A stretch of DNA of 64,000 nt. Origin: Phlebopus portentosus (lineage: Eukaryota; Basidiomycota; Agaricomycetes; Boletales; Boletinellaceae). The notes beneath the pieces were generated by a model. It had not been told where the DNA came from and did not search any database. It saw only the letters and a list, made by a program, of their open reading frames with translations. The stretch spans positions 1,013,004-1,077,003 of the forward strand of contig JAYXKI010000017.1 of assembly GCA_037892935.1 (NCBI GenBank). The letters are read 5' to 3'. Below, piece after piece: positions 48,050 to 60,590 of the stretch (position 1 is the stretch's first letter; each line of letters begins with the position of its first letter). Made by a program: the position numbers and the translations under genes.

Positions 48050-48900
48050 AGCGCTTAAAGGGCTTCTAAGTAATGTGGTCCATTCTCCGACATCAAAGAA
48101 GTACTAGGAATCACTGACATCGCTCGGCGTCTATGAAGTTCTTCTTATCCAGTGTCGTTGATCGAGCGACATTCTTTTTGTGAAAATTTTATAGGATAGG
48201 AGTGTCGTGAATCCAACGACAACAGTAGACGCTCGCTCTTCACACCAACTTTTTACAGATTCACTTCCTAACCCGGATCAGATGTCGTCATCGAGTCACC
48301 AATGGAAGATGAGAAATTTTTCACGGGCGTCTAAGTGGTCTGGAACCAAACCAATGTCGTCAATTCGACGACATGCGCAGTCCGACATCAAAGAAGTACA
48401 AGGAATCACGGACATCAATTGAGAAAACTGAGCAAGCGAGCGTCTATAAGACTTTTTATCTAGCGTCGTTGATCGGTCGACACTGCGCAGTTCTATGACT
48501 AATTTTCAATCTCCTCTTGGTGACTAACTTTCACTTGATCGGAGTGTCGTGAATGCATCGACGCACGTAGACGCTCATTCAGTTCTTGATGCGATCAGTT
48601 GTCGTCGTCGAGTCACCGATGAGAAAGTGAGAAATTCTTTTATGGGCGTCTAAATGGTCTGGAACTAAATGAATGTCGTCAATTTAACGACATGCGCAGT
48701 CGAGTGAGCGTCTAGAAGACTTTTTTTATCCAGTGTCGTTGATCCGTCGACATTGCGCAGTTCTATGATTAATTTCCGCTCTTCACGCGAAGTTCAGTCA
48801 TTTACTCACCCGGATCTAAATGGTTTCAAGTCACTAGAAGACCAGCGGGGTCTTTCTCTAGACTGAGGCTTCTCTTCACATTGACGCTACAATTTTTATA
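48050..48900 (+). repeat. Tandem repeat of about 270-315 bp carrying dyads
   Basis: Three diverged direct copies. Shared stretches include GGGCGTCTAAGTGGTCTGGA (48326) and its near copy at 48643, and the CGTCTATAAGACTTTTTATC block at 48441 with its copy at 48709. Each repeat brings two or three of the TGTCGT dyads. No coding capacity seen. Confidence 0.7.
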
Positions 48901-49169
48901 GGCGCCTAAAGGAAGTGTCGCTAGCTCAACGACACTTGTCATCTTTCCATTCTGGCTCTTGCCGAGTCATTTCTCTCCCGGATCAGTGTCGTATCAAGTA
49001 TGTAACATCCTTTTCTCAACTGCGTTTCTCTTCACAGGAAAGATTCCGTGAACGTTGGGTGTCTCGATCAATGGGAGTGCTAGTCTCAGAGTGTCATGAT
49101 GTCACCCCGACGACGCACCACCCCCCTATTATTCTTTTCTTCACAAACAAATTATTTTACGTGTTTACT

Positions 49170-49596
49170 CAGTTGGGACCAAACCCTATGTCGCTCAAGG
49201 ATGGGGAGGTCTTCGGTATCTCCAATGGTACCATGCTATCAAAGAGACTACCAGGAACCAGAACGACTTCCTCGCGTTCCGAAATCAAATTTTGAAAGTC
49301 ATCGACCAGAAGTTCACATGGCTTCCTCTAGCGCAGAAGGAACGACCGTTCGATATGCGACAGACCACACGGCAAGGCGTTTATCCTGCTTCAAGAATCA
49401 ATGGTCCGGCAATTGTTCTTGTTTTCAATCCGCAGTACAAGTCGCGTATGGATTACACAAACGAGGTGTACTTCCCTAGGAAGGGAACGGTACTTGGTAA
49501 CGTGAACAGCAACGCTCTTGTGAAAAGGACCAGGTACGAGGAGGAAGAGGAGGAGGATGAAGACGATCAGCGTTACCAATCGCGCGCAAGGTATTA
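49170..49596 (+). CDS. Unknown protein, last exon(s), acidic tail
   Basis: An open frame starting after a probable acceptor TTTACTCAG at about 49171. It reads VGTKPYVAQGWGGLRYLQWY, then TRNQNDFLAFRNQILKVIDQ and RINGPAIVLVFNPQYKSRMD, then YFPRKGTVLGNVNSNAL, and ends in a Glu/Asp run. Composition and codon regularity suggest a real exon. Earlier exons should lie between 48900 and 49170 but I could not place them. I do not recognise the family. The gene is enclosed on both sides by TGTCGT dyads. Confidence 0.5.
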
Positions 49597-50815
49597 AGGT
49601 CAGATCTGCATTCTCTTTGAACAAGACCAATGTCGTTCCACTCACGACAACGTGTTTGGGCCCCGAACATTTCTCTGTCTTACTCCCTTCTCAAGAAGCC
49701 ACCACGCTCTATTGCACTCTCGTTTCATGAACCCCCACTCACTATACCAGTGTCGTTGTAGTGACGACATGTTTGTGTAGCTTATTTTATAAACATCCCC
49801 CCACTCAATAGTTGAATTGACACTAGTGTCGCTACAGCAACGAAGGCCTTGTCTGCGTGATCCTATGTCCTGACCAACTTCATATTTCGAAGACTGTTAC
49901 AGAGGCGAAGAAAAGAACTTCACAAAGTGAAGTGAACTACGACACCGTTGTGGCAGATGAAACTTTTATTAATGCCAATTATCTCGTGCACTACCCAGTG
50001 TCGTTACAGCTACGACACCATGGCAAATGCAACATTTTTTTTAGTTTTGGTGTATTCGTCTCGTGCACTGCTCAGTGTCGTTAGAGCAACGACACTGTGG
50101 CGGGTGCATCTTTTTTTAGTGAAAATCATCTATGTGCCCAGTGTCGTTAGAGTCACGACACTGTGGCAAGTGCAACTTTTTTTAGTGCCAATCCTTATCT
50201 CGAAATTACTGATCTAATGTACCTTCTCTTATCCACATTGTTTTATATCAGGACTTCAAAACAGGAGGACAAACGTATGTATGTCGCTAAATCCACGACA
50301 CGGGTAACACAACTTATGAATCAAAGGATTTCTCAAATTCAGCATGTCGTTTGTTTATCGATAATTCTGACAATCTGTAGTTGACTATTCTCGGATAATG
50401 ACGCGTGTTTTAGCCTGGGCGTCTATCTATTTTGGGAAGCGACGGTCGCCTATCGTACATGTCGTCACCTCCACGACGCCACGGCTTTTACATCTACTTC
50501 TTTTCTAGGAGATTCTTCACTTCAGACGCCCACAGAATGCTCACAGAACTTCTTTTCTGAGAAGTCTTCCCTGATCTGACATCATCGGCCATACAACAGA
50601 ACGAGTCATTTTGTCGATCTAGGCCCATTTTAGCAAATCTATTAATTTCCGCTTGCTTCGATATTGATGGAAGCAGCGGATGTCAACCGCCTGCCGACAA
50701 GAAGAGTCCGTTAAGCGCTAGGTCTAGCCAGTTTGGACACTCTTCACATCAAGAACCAACTTTTCAGTCACGAGGTTTCGCTTCTTTTATTTGGTTCACC
50801 AAACAAACTCTCATG

Positions 50816-50823
50816 TATATAAG
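50816..50823 (+). promoter_or_regulatory. TATA box of the SNF2-type gene
   Basis: TATATAAG about 80 bp upstream of the ATG at 50902, in a C/T-rich leader setting. The spacing suits a TATA box with a short 5' UTR. Confidence 0.6.
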
Positions 50824-50901
50824 GGGAGACAGAAAAGCCCACGCCCCATCAGTACCTACTTTTGCTTCTAACTTCACCGCTTTGATCTACCTGCTTACAT
50901 C

Positions 50902-53900
50902 ATGTCTTCCTCTGCACTGCAATTGACCTGGAAAGTCGGCTTTGCTTGCCTCTATGTAGAGGCCCGTACCAGACCCAGCAGCATGTACTCAGAAGACGTT
51001 TGGGAGTTGTCGCAACCTGCCCCTTGGTGTTTCGAACCATTTAGAGACCATTTCGGGATTCCAAAGGAAAGCTGGCCATACGATGGCTTCATCGACTCCG
51101 TAACGAAGGAGAACGATCCGATTCTGAAAGGCACTGAAGCGGCGAACCTTACCCAGTTCAAAAAACTTCGAGCATTCCTCGATGCGTTCGAGGAGGCAGT
51201 GAAAAGCCATGATTCAGGCAAGCTCCAAACAGTTATCAAGATCAAACCGGCCGCAACGAGCGGTAATACATACTACGAAGGCGCGAAAATTTTCCAAGAT
51301 GTATTTGCGAAGATGTGGACAAAGGCAAAGCTTTCATTCAAGATTGACGCGAAGCTGGAGGAGTGGAATGGGCTTCCGTGGCAACTCGCGACCAAGCAGG
51401 GCTACAGTTGGAACCCAGCTGAGAAGGTCAAGGGCAAATTGGTACGTGGTCCTCACTCATATTAACAAGAATCCATCTTACTTGTCCTTAACAGGATCCT
51501 CTCCGCGATCCGGCGAAGAAAACGATAGGGACAGCTTCCGTATCACACCTGCACCCTCAGCTCATGGAATTCCTTCTCGGACCAGAAGCATTATCTGATG
51601 ACCTCGAGTCGGTCCTTTTCCCTCTCGGCTTTCTAGCGAGCACTGTCATACAGCAGGCCTGGGATCGCCTTTTGAAGAAAGGAAAGCGTATGCTAAAGGT
51701 CGCGGACAAGATGGAAGGCGACGTGACAAACACGAAAAACGATCTGATGGCACTCGGGAAGGACGGCAACCGTAAGGAAAAAGCCCGGCTTGTTCGAAAA
51801 CTCATGGCCGAGGTCCAGAAGCTGAAGGACAACAAATCGAGGTTCGTTGCCGGACGCGAGAAGGAACAGTTGAATCAAATGGAGGGCGACATGCTCGGAA
51901 TCGTGAAGTTCGTGAAAGGAGAAAAAGGTGAGCATCTTAATTTCACTATTCAGACCATTCTAACGGTCGTATCTAGATGCTGAGCTGACAGGTAAGATGG
52001 GCTGATCAGGAGTATTGTTGTTCTAACGGCCGCTTGTTGAAACCAGGCCTGGGAAAAGAACTCGAAAAGATTCTTGAGACTATGCATGATTCCCAGACAG
52101 TTCGCGAGCTTGAGAAAGCTTACGTGGAAACATTTGAGCGGGTCCAACCTACAGCGCAGCAAATCTTACGAGAGGTCGAGGAGACAGGCTCAGGCTGGAT
52201 AGACGAACACGGTGACATCGGTGTCGAAGAGTTCCGTAACAGCACCGTAGACGAACTGCGCGGGTTACTCGGGATATCCCCAAATGATGTTCGGTTTCCT
52301 TACATGAATCAACTTATTCACGACAATGCACTTGCTCCATCAGAGATCAAGAATTTCGACGAGCTGGATAACGACGCAGGCCTGACTGAGGAAGAAGCGG
52401 TGGAAAAGTATCAATTGCGACGACTGGAACCTGATTGGCACCAATACGTGGGCGTAGCATCGGCCTTCAGGCGTATGTTTCGTGGTCAGAACGTCCTTCT
52501 TGCAGACGGAGTCGGAGTTGGGAAGACATTGCAAGCATTCATGATGATGAGCTTGGTCAGATTATACCGTGCTCAAAGTAGTGAGTCGGTAATCTCATCA
52601 GGAGAATGACAACCTACTGACTAGTCCAACTAAAGCCGACACGAAGGCGTTTCTTCCCCCATTAGGTATGTCACAGAATCACTGATGATTGATCTGATCT
52701 AACTTCACATTTCTTCTAAGGTGAGTGCGTCGTGTCTCCAACAACACGGCTGTTTCATTGACCCAGTATGTAAAACTTCGCTCGTGATCTTTAGGTGAGT
52801 GATGTCGCTAAGCAAAAGACATGCTATGCTGACTTTCGTTTTTTGTTCTATTCTTTCATACTATCTTACTTTACTACAGGTAAATAATGTCGTCTAGACT
52901 ACCATACCGCTCTTACTGACAGACGAATGTTCAGTTCCCGAAGACGGCAAGCTGGGCTGGAGACCGAAATCCACGTTGCCTTCTGGTCATATCCTTGTCA
53001 TTGTTCCTACTACACTCGCGGCTCAATGGGTGACCGAAGCAAGGCGATTCCTGAAGAATAGCCTTTGGAACATATTCGTCTATCCATCGAAGAGAGCAGA
53101 CATTCCTGACTTTTGGGAAAAATTATGGAAAGCGAAGATGGAGGACGAAGCTACGTATACTATCTTGATCTGCACTTATCCGGTACGTTTCAAAAATTCA
53201 TGGGGTTCGTGTTCGTTGCCTGACTGTCAACCCAAGGCTATTCAAGAAGACGCGAAGGTCGCATTGCCCGACAAGAAGGCTCGAGATTACGGCCCAAACC
53301 AGATGCCCGACATGAAGCCCCGTGCGTCGCAAACAGTGTTCGGGAGAGAATGGAGTCTGGTGTTTGTTGACGAGGCTCACGTTCTTCGCTCTGAGAACCA
53401 AATGCTTCGAGCCGTGTACGGGCTCCGATTCAGGACTGCCTCACTGGTGTTGATGACGGCGACCCCTCTACACAACGCAGAGAAGGTATGTGACACTTGT
53501 CGATGATTCGGTGACGACATTGATGTTGGTCTTCTATTCTAGGACTTGGTTTCGCTGGGCATCGCACTCGGTGTCGAGCATGTTGATGAACTGACCCGGG
53601 AGGAGAAAGATCTTGCCCGCGAGATCGGACGCGTCAACCGATCGAAAGAATACAGTGATTTAGACGAAGAGATTAGAGAGGCGGCTCGTAAAGCAATAAT
53701 TGGGGAAGCTTCGTTTTCCAACTACTATTCGGCTCTCAACAGTCAAGGCAGGGAGGCAGCGAAGCTACTCGTCCGACGGCGACACGTCCTTCAAATGCGC
53801 GAATATCTCATAGAGTATGTCATACGAAGGACAGCAGAGTCCAAACGCCTCGATGGGGCATTGATCAGCGGGTTGGCGGCGCCAGAGATCATCCACATTA

Positions 53901-56900
53901 AAGCAGCTATGGAACCAGAAGAGCGTCGGGAATTCGACGCCGAGGCGCGCAGAGTTGCAAATGTGTAAGTATGCAAAATCGTCTCTCACCTCCTTTGAGC
54001 TAACGGACGGTTTCATTTGAAGAGATGACACTTCGACAAGCGTGGATCTGCTCACAAACGTGAGTCGCTCGTGAATATCCAAACAATGCACCACTAAACC
54101 GTAATGAACAGAGTTTCTTTTCTGAGTATCGCTGCAGGATTGGATGCCGAGGAATAAAAATGGGCGAATCCTCTTATCCAGAGTATAAAACCCTGCGAGA
54201 CTTTGAGGAGAGGTCGAGCACGAAGTGGAAGCTGATCATTAAACTCCTGATGGGTATCTTGCGCAATGACGAAGGACCCTTCCCCTACGTGGACGAGGAC
54301 GACAAACTAGTCCTCCCTGATGTGAACGAAGATCCGAAGGCGAAGTGCAAAGTTGTCATCTACGTCGAGTTCGTCAAGACACTTCCAGCTCTAGGGAGCG
54401 CTCTGAAGCTACACGGCTTGGATTATCTGGAATGCAAGGGAAGCATGACTCCGAAGAGGCGTGCTGAGGTCCTCCGGAAGTTCTCTGATCCCAGAGTTAA
54501 CCATCGCATCCTAATCCTCTCTGCCGTTGGCACCATTGGTCTGAATCTGCATGTGGCGCAGCATCTCATATTTGCAGACATCGGGTGGACGGGTCAGGAG
54601 AGGACTCAAATCATCGGCAGACTTCATCGAAAGCCTCAAAAGAATTTGGTTCATGTTTACCTGCCTTGCATCGAGAATACGACGGATGAAATCTTAAATA
54701 GGATGTCTATGACAAAGGAGCGCCTCCTGAATATTTTTGTCGGTGAGTTCGGGTTACCAAGGACGGCATCATTGCATAGCACTCACTCTTGATAAGGTAA
54801 ATACGACGAAGACGAAGAAGACGAGATTGAAGATTCCGAGGAAAGTTCTTGGTCGTCCAGTCAGCGACCAAAACGGAAGGCAGGAGAACCTGCATCACAG
54901 GTTTCAGCAAAACGTTCCCGGCAAGGAAGCAACAGGTCTACTCCGTCAACTGTGCCAGTTTCGAGCACTCAGACAGAGGCATCCGGTAGATCTGACGAGG
55001 AAGCAGATGTTCATACCGTGGAGCCATTGACAGCTTTGCTAGTCGAGAAATCTTCGGCGAAAGTGAAGAGGAGAATAAAGACGAAGGCGAGAGCTTCACC
55101 TGATTTTGTCTCAATGGATTACGATGACGCGCCGATTTACGACGACGTTGATATGGATACAAGGTCGGGACATCGCGATGAAGAGGCAAGAAAAGAGCAT
55201 GTCGAGGATACGAAAACACGACGCGGGAAGAAAACCATCACACCGAAGGTCAACCGTACTGCGATGACACAAGCGACAGCTTTGCTAGTCGAGAAATCTT
55301 CGGCGAAAGTGAAGAGGAGAATAAAGACGAAGGCGAGAGCTTCACCTGATTTTGTCTCAATGGATTACGATGACGCGCCGATTTACGACGACGTTGATAT
55401 GGAATCGGGACATCGCGATGAGGAGGCAAGAAAAGAGCATGTCGAGGATACGAAAACACGACGCAGGAAGAAAACCATCACACCGAAGGTCAACCGTACT
55501 GCGATAACACAAGCGACAGCTTTGCTAGTCGAGAAATCTTCGGCGAAAGTGAAGAGGGGAATAAAGACGAAGGCGAGAGCTTCACCTGATTTTGTCTCAA
55601 TGGATTACGATGACGCGCCGATTTACGACGACGTTGATATGGATACAAGATCGGGACATCGCGATGAAGAGGCAAGAAAAGAGCATGTTGAGGATACGAA
55701 AACACGACGCGGGAAGAAAACCATCACACCGAAGGTCAACCGTACTGCGATAACACAAGCGACTCCGCGTTCTGTAGCACAGCCAGCCGCGAAGAGCGCC
55801 GTTCGTACTACGACAGCGCAGTCGACAGCGCGTTCCTCCTCGAAAGCAGCCGTCGCAGGCTTGACACCACAGTCACAGCAAAAGCGAACGACGACGCCGA
55901 GGGACGTACAGACCGCGACAGCGTCATCCTCTGACGATAACTCGGGCTCGGACTCGGATGGTTCAGATTCGGGTAAGGAACAAGTCGTATTGTTGCGACC
56001 TCGCCGGCGCACGAGCTCACTTCCGTATGACGCGCGAGACCCCGATATATTCCCAGAGTGCTACGCCATCAGTGATGGCCGGAATTCGTACACACCAGAA
56101 CCGGAATCATCACCTCCAACTGAGGATTCTTACGATATGTCGAAGAAGGCCAACACCAGCAGCGTTTTGTCTTCCGAGGGCCAAAGCCAGAGCAACGGCT
56201 CGAAGGGCGCTGCAGAAGACGAAGAGGAAGACGAAGAGGAGGCTGGGTCTGACGAGGATGAGGATGAGGGCCACAGCACTGCACAACAGACCCACGAATC
56301 GAACAAGGGCGAAACGAAGGCGGGTGATAAGGAGGAGTCTGAATCCAGCGACAGCGAGGAAGAGGAACCTGAGTCTGACGAGGATGAGGACAAAGGCCAG
56401 AGCAATGATGCGAAGATCACTACACGACAGACCCACGAATCGAGCAAGGGCGAAACGAAGGCGGGTGATAAGGAAGAGTCTGAATCCAGCGATAGCGAGG
56501 AAGATAACATGCCACTAGATAAGTCAGTGATCAGATTATGTGCTTGCTTGGGAACGATTTATAAATCCTCAACAGGCTCCGTCCCAAAACGGGCAGGAGC
56601 GGTGATTATGATGATTTCGGCGGATTTGATGACGGTGGATTCGACTATGACATTGCTGCGTTTGATGACCATATTGATGTGCAAGAGCAAAAGGCAGCGT
56701 CCGCTAAAGCAACTACGAAGGGCAAGCAGAAGCAAGCGGAAAATGCACTTGCTGGACCCGGGCCCACTACAGTTGAGATACAAAGGAACAAGCAGAAGCA
56801 AGTGGAAAATAGCTGCGCTGGACCTAGTCGGGTTCTGGAAGACAAGAGAAAGAAAGGAGGATTGACGGCTGGCCATATGTGGAAACTGAAGAATAAAATG

Positions 56901-56966
56901 AGGCCAGGTCTTGAAGAAGCTCCGAAATTAACAAAGGCTGCAATTCGGGGTCGTAAAAGGAAGTAG
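50902..56966 (+). CDS. SNF2-type DEAH helicase/ATPase with repeat tail
   Basis: A large gene with about ten introns, starting MSSSALQLTWKVGFACLYVE. The first 500 residues are family-specific, with a Lys/Glu coiled segment. Helicase motifs follow in order: motif I LLADGVGVGKTLQA, then VIVPTTLAAQW (Ia), VFVDEAH (II), LMTATPLHN (III), VVIYVEFVKTLPAL (IV region), LSAVGTIGLNLHVA (V) and QIIGRLHRKPQ (VI). The set is complete, so ATPase activity is likely. After NIFV an intron joins a long disordered tail: Ser/Arg-rich, then three near-identical 80-residue repeats, acidic Glu/Asp repeats, a Gly/Asp/Phe patch (GDYDDFGGFDDGG) and a basic end (AAIRGRKRK). SNF2 proteins move or remodel nucleosomes or other DNA-bound proteins. 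A subtelomeric position is common for helicase families in fungi. Motif I has Val-Gly-Val-Gly where Met-Gly-Leu-Gly is common. Confidence 0.85.
52670..52933 (+). other. Long intron region in the SNF2-type gene
   Basis: Between a probable mini-exon (PTKADTKAFLPPLG, ending about 52664) and the exon starting PEDGKLGWRPK lies about 260 bp of noncoding DNA, several times longer than other introns here. It contains two degenerate TGTCGT dyads. Confidence 0.55.
55030..55765 (+). repeat. Three 240/246-bp in-frame tandem repeats
   Basis: Units start at 55030, 55276 and 55516, each with TALLVEKSSAKVKR...MDYDDAPIYDDVDM...VNRTA. Units 1 and 3 are 246 bp. Unit 2 lacks six bases (two codons, DTRSG reads ESG). 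Only a few substitutions separate them, so the duplication is recent or homogenised. The frame is kept. Confidence 0.95.
56247..56508 (+). repeat. Two acidic in-frame repeats
   Basis: Two copies of about 125 bp encode SDEDEDEGH...QTHESNKGETKAGDKEESESSDSEEE and a variant with KGQSNDAKI inserted. They form the acidic part of the helicase tail. Confidence 0.85.
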
Positions 56967-57493
56967 AATTATTAGTAGGTAAGCTTTGTACATAGACGTT
57001 TGTAGACTACGGTTGCGATCCTGCTTGGGACGAATATAATGTCAAGGCATTCATTGCGAAGAGGTTACTTAGGTCAAAGTCAGATGATTACACTACAGGC
57101 AAATACCGGTCCTTTGAACACCCAATACAAAACACTTGACATTAATACATAGAATCACTGCATATTGGAGGTCCCTAACATATACTTGTGTAGCCGTACG
57201 TACCTAAGATAAGGAAATCTATGCAAAAATCTGTCTTACATCACACAGAAAATTTGTGTAGAACAAAATACATTAGGAACACAGATATACGCATTTCTGT
57301 GTAGATGTGCTTGATTAGATTTTGAGAGTTGATATATAAGAACTAGACTAGATTTGTATTTGCGAGCGAGACTGCGAGTGACGAGTGTCACACGAACTTG
57401 GATGCATTTGTCGGCTTTGTCTCTTGCCACCACTAGTACTCTATCGACCCCCAGCACCTACAAATCATCTCGTCCCTGCTTCATCCACCTCAT
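56967..57493. other. Noncoding, nothing recognised
   Basis: Spacer between the helicase stop and the Hsp70 fragment. No gene seen. Confidence 0.4.
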
Positions 57494-58069
<576 letters not shown>

Positions 58070-58080
<11 letters not shown>

Positions 58081-59338
58081 AAGTTATTCACAGTCCTCAA
58101 CTTCGTCCTGGCCCAGTTCGCAGAACCGTTCCTACAAGTTCTCCGTTACACTGCAGGGATGCTCCTCGACAGTCCATTGTCTCCAAACAAAGACGCGGAA
58201 ACTGTTGCACAAGCAATGGTCGGTCCGGGGTCGCCTAGGATGGCCTCGTAAGCCAGTCACTCCGTTTTCTTAGTACGGTCTCCCCTCTGGGAATTTTCGA
58301 GGAATTTTCGAGAGCCGAGAGACTATCGATGGCCTTGTTGAAGGCGTTGTCGTACCCAATGTGTCGCTGAGGACGCATGAAGTAGAGCAGTTTGAAGGCG
58401 ACCCTCTCGGATATGTGATGTGCGTCTCGATCTCTCATTTGCTAGTGCAAGATCGATTGCGATGCTAGTGCAAGTTCGGTTGCGATTGCTGACGGTTTGA
58501 CTGCAGAAGGAATAACACGGCGCGAAGATGATGTAGATGTTCTGCGTGCCCTTGTTGCAAGCGCATATGAGGCAGTTTACGACGGAAGCGGGAAGGCCGG
58601 AGTGTATATCCTCTCACTGCTGTCACGACGCTCGGAGCTACCGCTCAGGTAAGGTGCTCTATTCTGTCGACCTGCCTCTCTCAGTCTTATATCATCTCGT
58701 AGCAAGGAGTGATGAGCACAAATTCTCTGGTTGATGTTGTAGTCTTCTTTTCGCGAAACGTGTTCGAGGACCTACAAGCCGATTCCGGTGCCGTGCATCC
58801 GATCGATTTGATTTGCTTCCTGTACTCTTTCCGAAAACCAGGCAGGTTTATTATACACCTCTTGACCTTTGAAGAGTTTCATCGACGGCATCATTGCAGC
58901 TCACAAAGGAACAGCTTGTTTCCGTTCTTTCACTCCTGTGTCATTTCGGTTCTTTCAATTGCGTCACTTATACATACGCCGCGACAACTATTGAACGTCT
59001 CCTCGCCATCAAGCGCAACTCCCGATTACCATATGAAGCTTTGCTCGCCATCGCTGTATCACACATCTCGACTCAACGTCTAATCAAGAAGACACTTGCG
59101 AAGTTGCACCTCAAATTCTAAATGCTGTACCTTCTAGAGTCGAGTCAGATGGGTTGCCGGGGAAGATTGCGGAAAATGACTACTTGATGAAATGTGCGTG
59201 TGCGACTTTTGTCCTCCGGCTCTATCTGAATTACTCCGTGTAGGTGTCAAGCGTGTCATGCTTACTACCCGTACGACGCCCGTCCTCACCTATCAAAATC
59301 TTCTGCAACGTCTGATTGGCATTCTTGGTGCAATTGCG
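58070..59338 (+). pseudogene. CSE1 fragments, plus array, block 1
   Basis: From the Hsp70 junction the sequence follows CSE1: [20 protein letters not shown], then [18 protein letters not shown]. It next runs through broken versions of the FEDDPLEYV segment, the DLQADSGAVHPI segment, the TKEQLVSVL segment, EKIAENDYLMK, and YQNLLQRLIGILGAIA. Stops and frame changes occur every 100-200 bp. Confidence 0.7.
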
Positions 59339-60000
59339 ACGACACGGCACCAAGCCGCTGCAGATATCTCGTGTGCCCTTGTTGCAAACGGATGAGGTCG
59401 TTACGACAGAAATTGTTCTCAGATGGATTGGATTAGACTTACATGAGTACGCGTCCAACTCATGTAGAGCAGTTTGAAGGCGACGCTCTCGGATATGTGC
59501 ATCTCAATCTCTCGTTTGCTAGTGCAAGCTCGGCTGCGATTGTTTGCAGTCTGACTGCAGAAGGAACGACGCGGCGCCAAGCTGCAGCTGATGTTCTGCG
59601 TGCCCTTGTTACAAGTGGATATGCTGCAGTTACGACAGAAATTGTTCTCAGATGGATCGTATTAAGCTTACAGGAGTACGCGTCCGATCCACGAGGTGAA
59701 GATAGCTGGAAGCGGGAAGACCGGAGTGTATATCTTCTCGCTGCTGTCGCAACGCTCGGAGCTGCCACTCAGGTAAGGTGCTCTATTCTGTCGACCTGCC
59801 TCTCTCAGTCTTATATCACCTGGTAGCAAGGAGTGACGAGCACAAATGCTCCGATTGACGTCGTAAACGTGTTCAGGACCTACAAGCCGATTCCAGCGCC
59901 GTGCATCCGATCCTTCAAGTCGATTCGATTTGCTTCCTGTACTCTTTCCGAAACCAGGCAGGTTTATTATACTCCTCTTGACCTTTGAAGAGTCTCATCG
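59338..60000 (+). pseudogene. CSE1 fragments, plus array, block 2
   Basis: At about 59338 the GILGAIA segment jumps back to the earlier CSE1 segment RHQAAADISCALVANG. It then repeats FEGDALGYVHLNLSFASASS, AAADVLRALVTSGYAAVTTE and WIVLSLQEYASDPRGEDSWK, the best preserved stretch of the array, followed by the DLQADSSAVHPI segment. Confidence 0.7.
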
Positions 60001-60590
60001 ATGGCATCATTGCAGCTCACAAAAGAACAGCTTGTTTCCGTTCTTCCACTCCTCCTGCGCCATCTCGGTTCTTCCGATTGCGTCATATGCAATCAATCTC
60101 TCAATTCTTGAAGCTGCGCACTCTATATTTGGACGATGGCGGTCTGAGATGCGCACTGACGAGTTATGCATAGTCATGAACTTTGTCCCGGCCCAGTTCA
60201 CAGAACCGTTCCTACAAGCCCTCCGTTACACTGCAGGGATGCTCCTCGACAGTCCATTGTCTCCAAACAAAGACGCGGAGACTGTTGCACAAGCAATGGT
60301 CGTCCTCCTCGATATTTTCTATGACCTTGTCTGCCAGGACGCTTGAAGACGCTCACACCGAGTTCTTCGGCGCGGAAAACGGGATGTTTATCCGGTTTCT
60401 TTTGTGGGACCCCCTTGAGCTGCAAACTGATCCGGACGAACCAATGGCTAGCGTTTCTTCTCAAATAAAGACCGCTATTTTTGAGCTCGCTGAAGCGTAT
60501 ACTCATCGGTATCTGGAGCTGCTTATTAGCTCAAATTCAGTCGAGCGGTGGTCAGCGGTCTGGGGTCGCCTATGAGGCCTTGTAAGCCAA
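60000..60590 (+). pseudogene. CSE1 fragments, plus array, block 3
   Basis: The TKEQLVSVLPLLLRHLGSS segment jumps at about 60085 to an earlier CSE1 segment, IFGRWRSEMRTDELCIVMN. This continues into FVPAQFTEPFLQALRYTAGM, VVLLDIFYDLVCQD and MASVSSQIKTAIFELAEAYT. The same jump occurs in the minus array near 43800. Confidence 0.7.

Larger units (their letters stand above)
46632..50478. repeat. Dispersed TGTCGT-N7-9-ACGACA dyads
   Basis: At least eighteen further copies. They lie at about 46632, 46742, 47977, 48152, 48202, 48354, 48462, 48543, 48673, 48732, 48915, 49631, 49751, 49826, 49998, 50075, 50141, 50282 and 50460. Each is 19-22 bp, with half-sites TGTCG(T/C) and (A/T)CGACA(C/T) and a variable centre. 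They sit in spacers and probable introns around the exonuclease and the unknown gene, not in recognised exons. Two weaker ones, near 52725 and 52802, lie in an intron region of the helicase gene. Confidence 0.85.

Noticed and set aside
45583..50478. CRISPR-like array
   Set aside because: The repeats are short dyads with irregular spacing, no constant spacer length and no cas genes, and the genome is eukaryotic.
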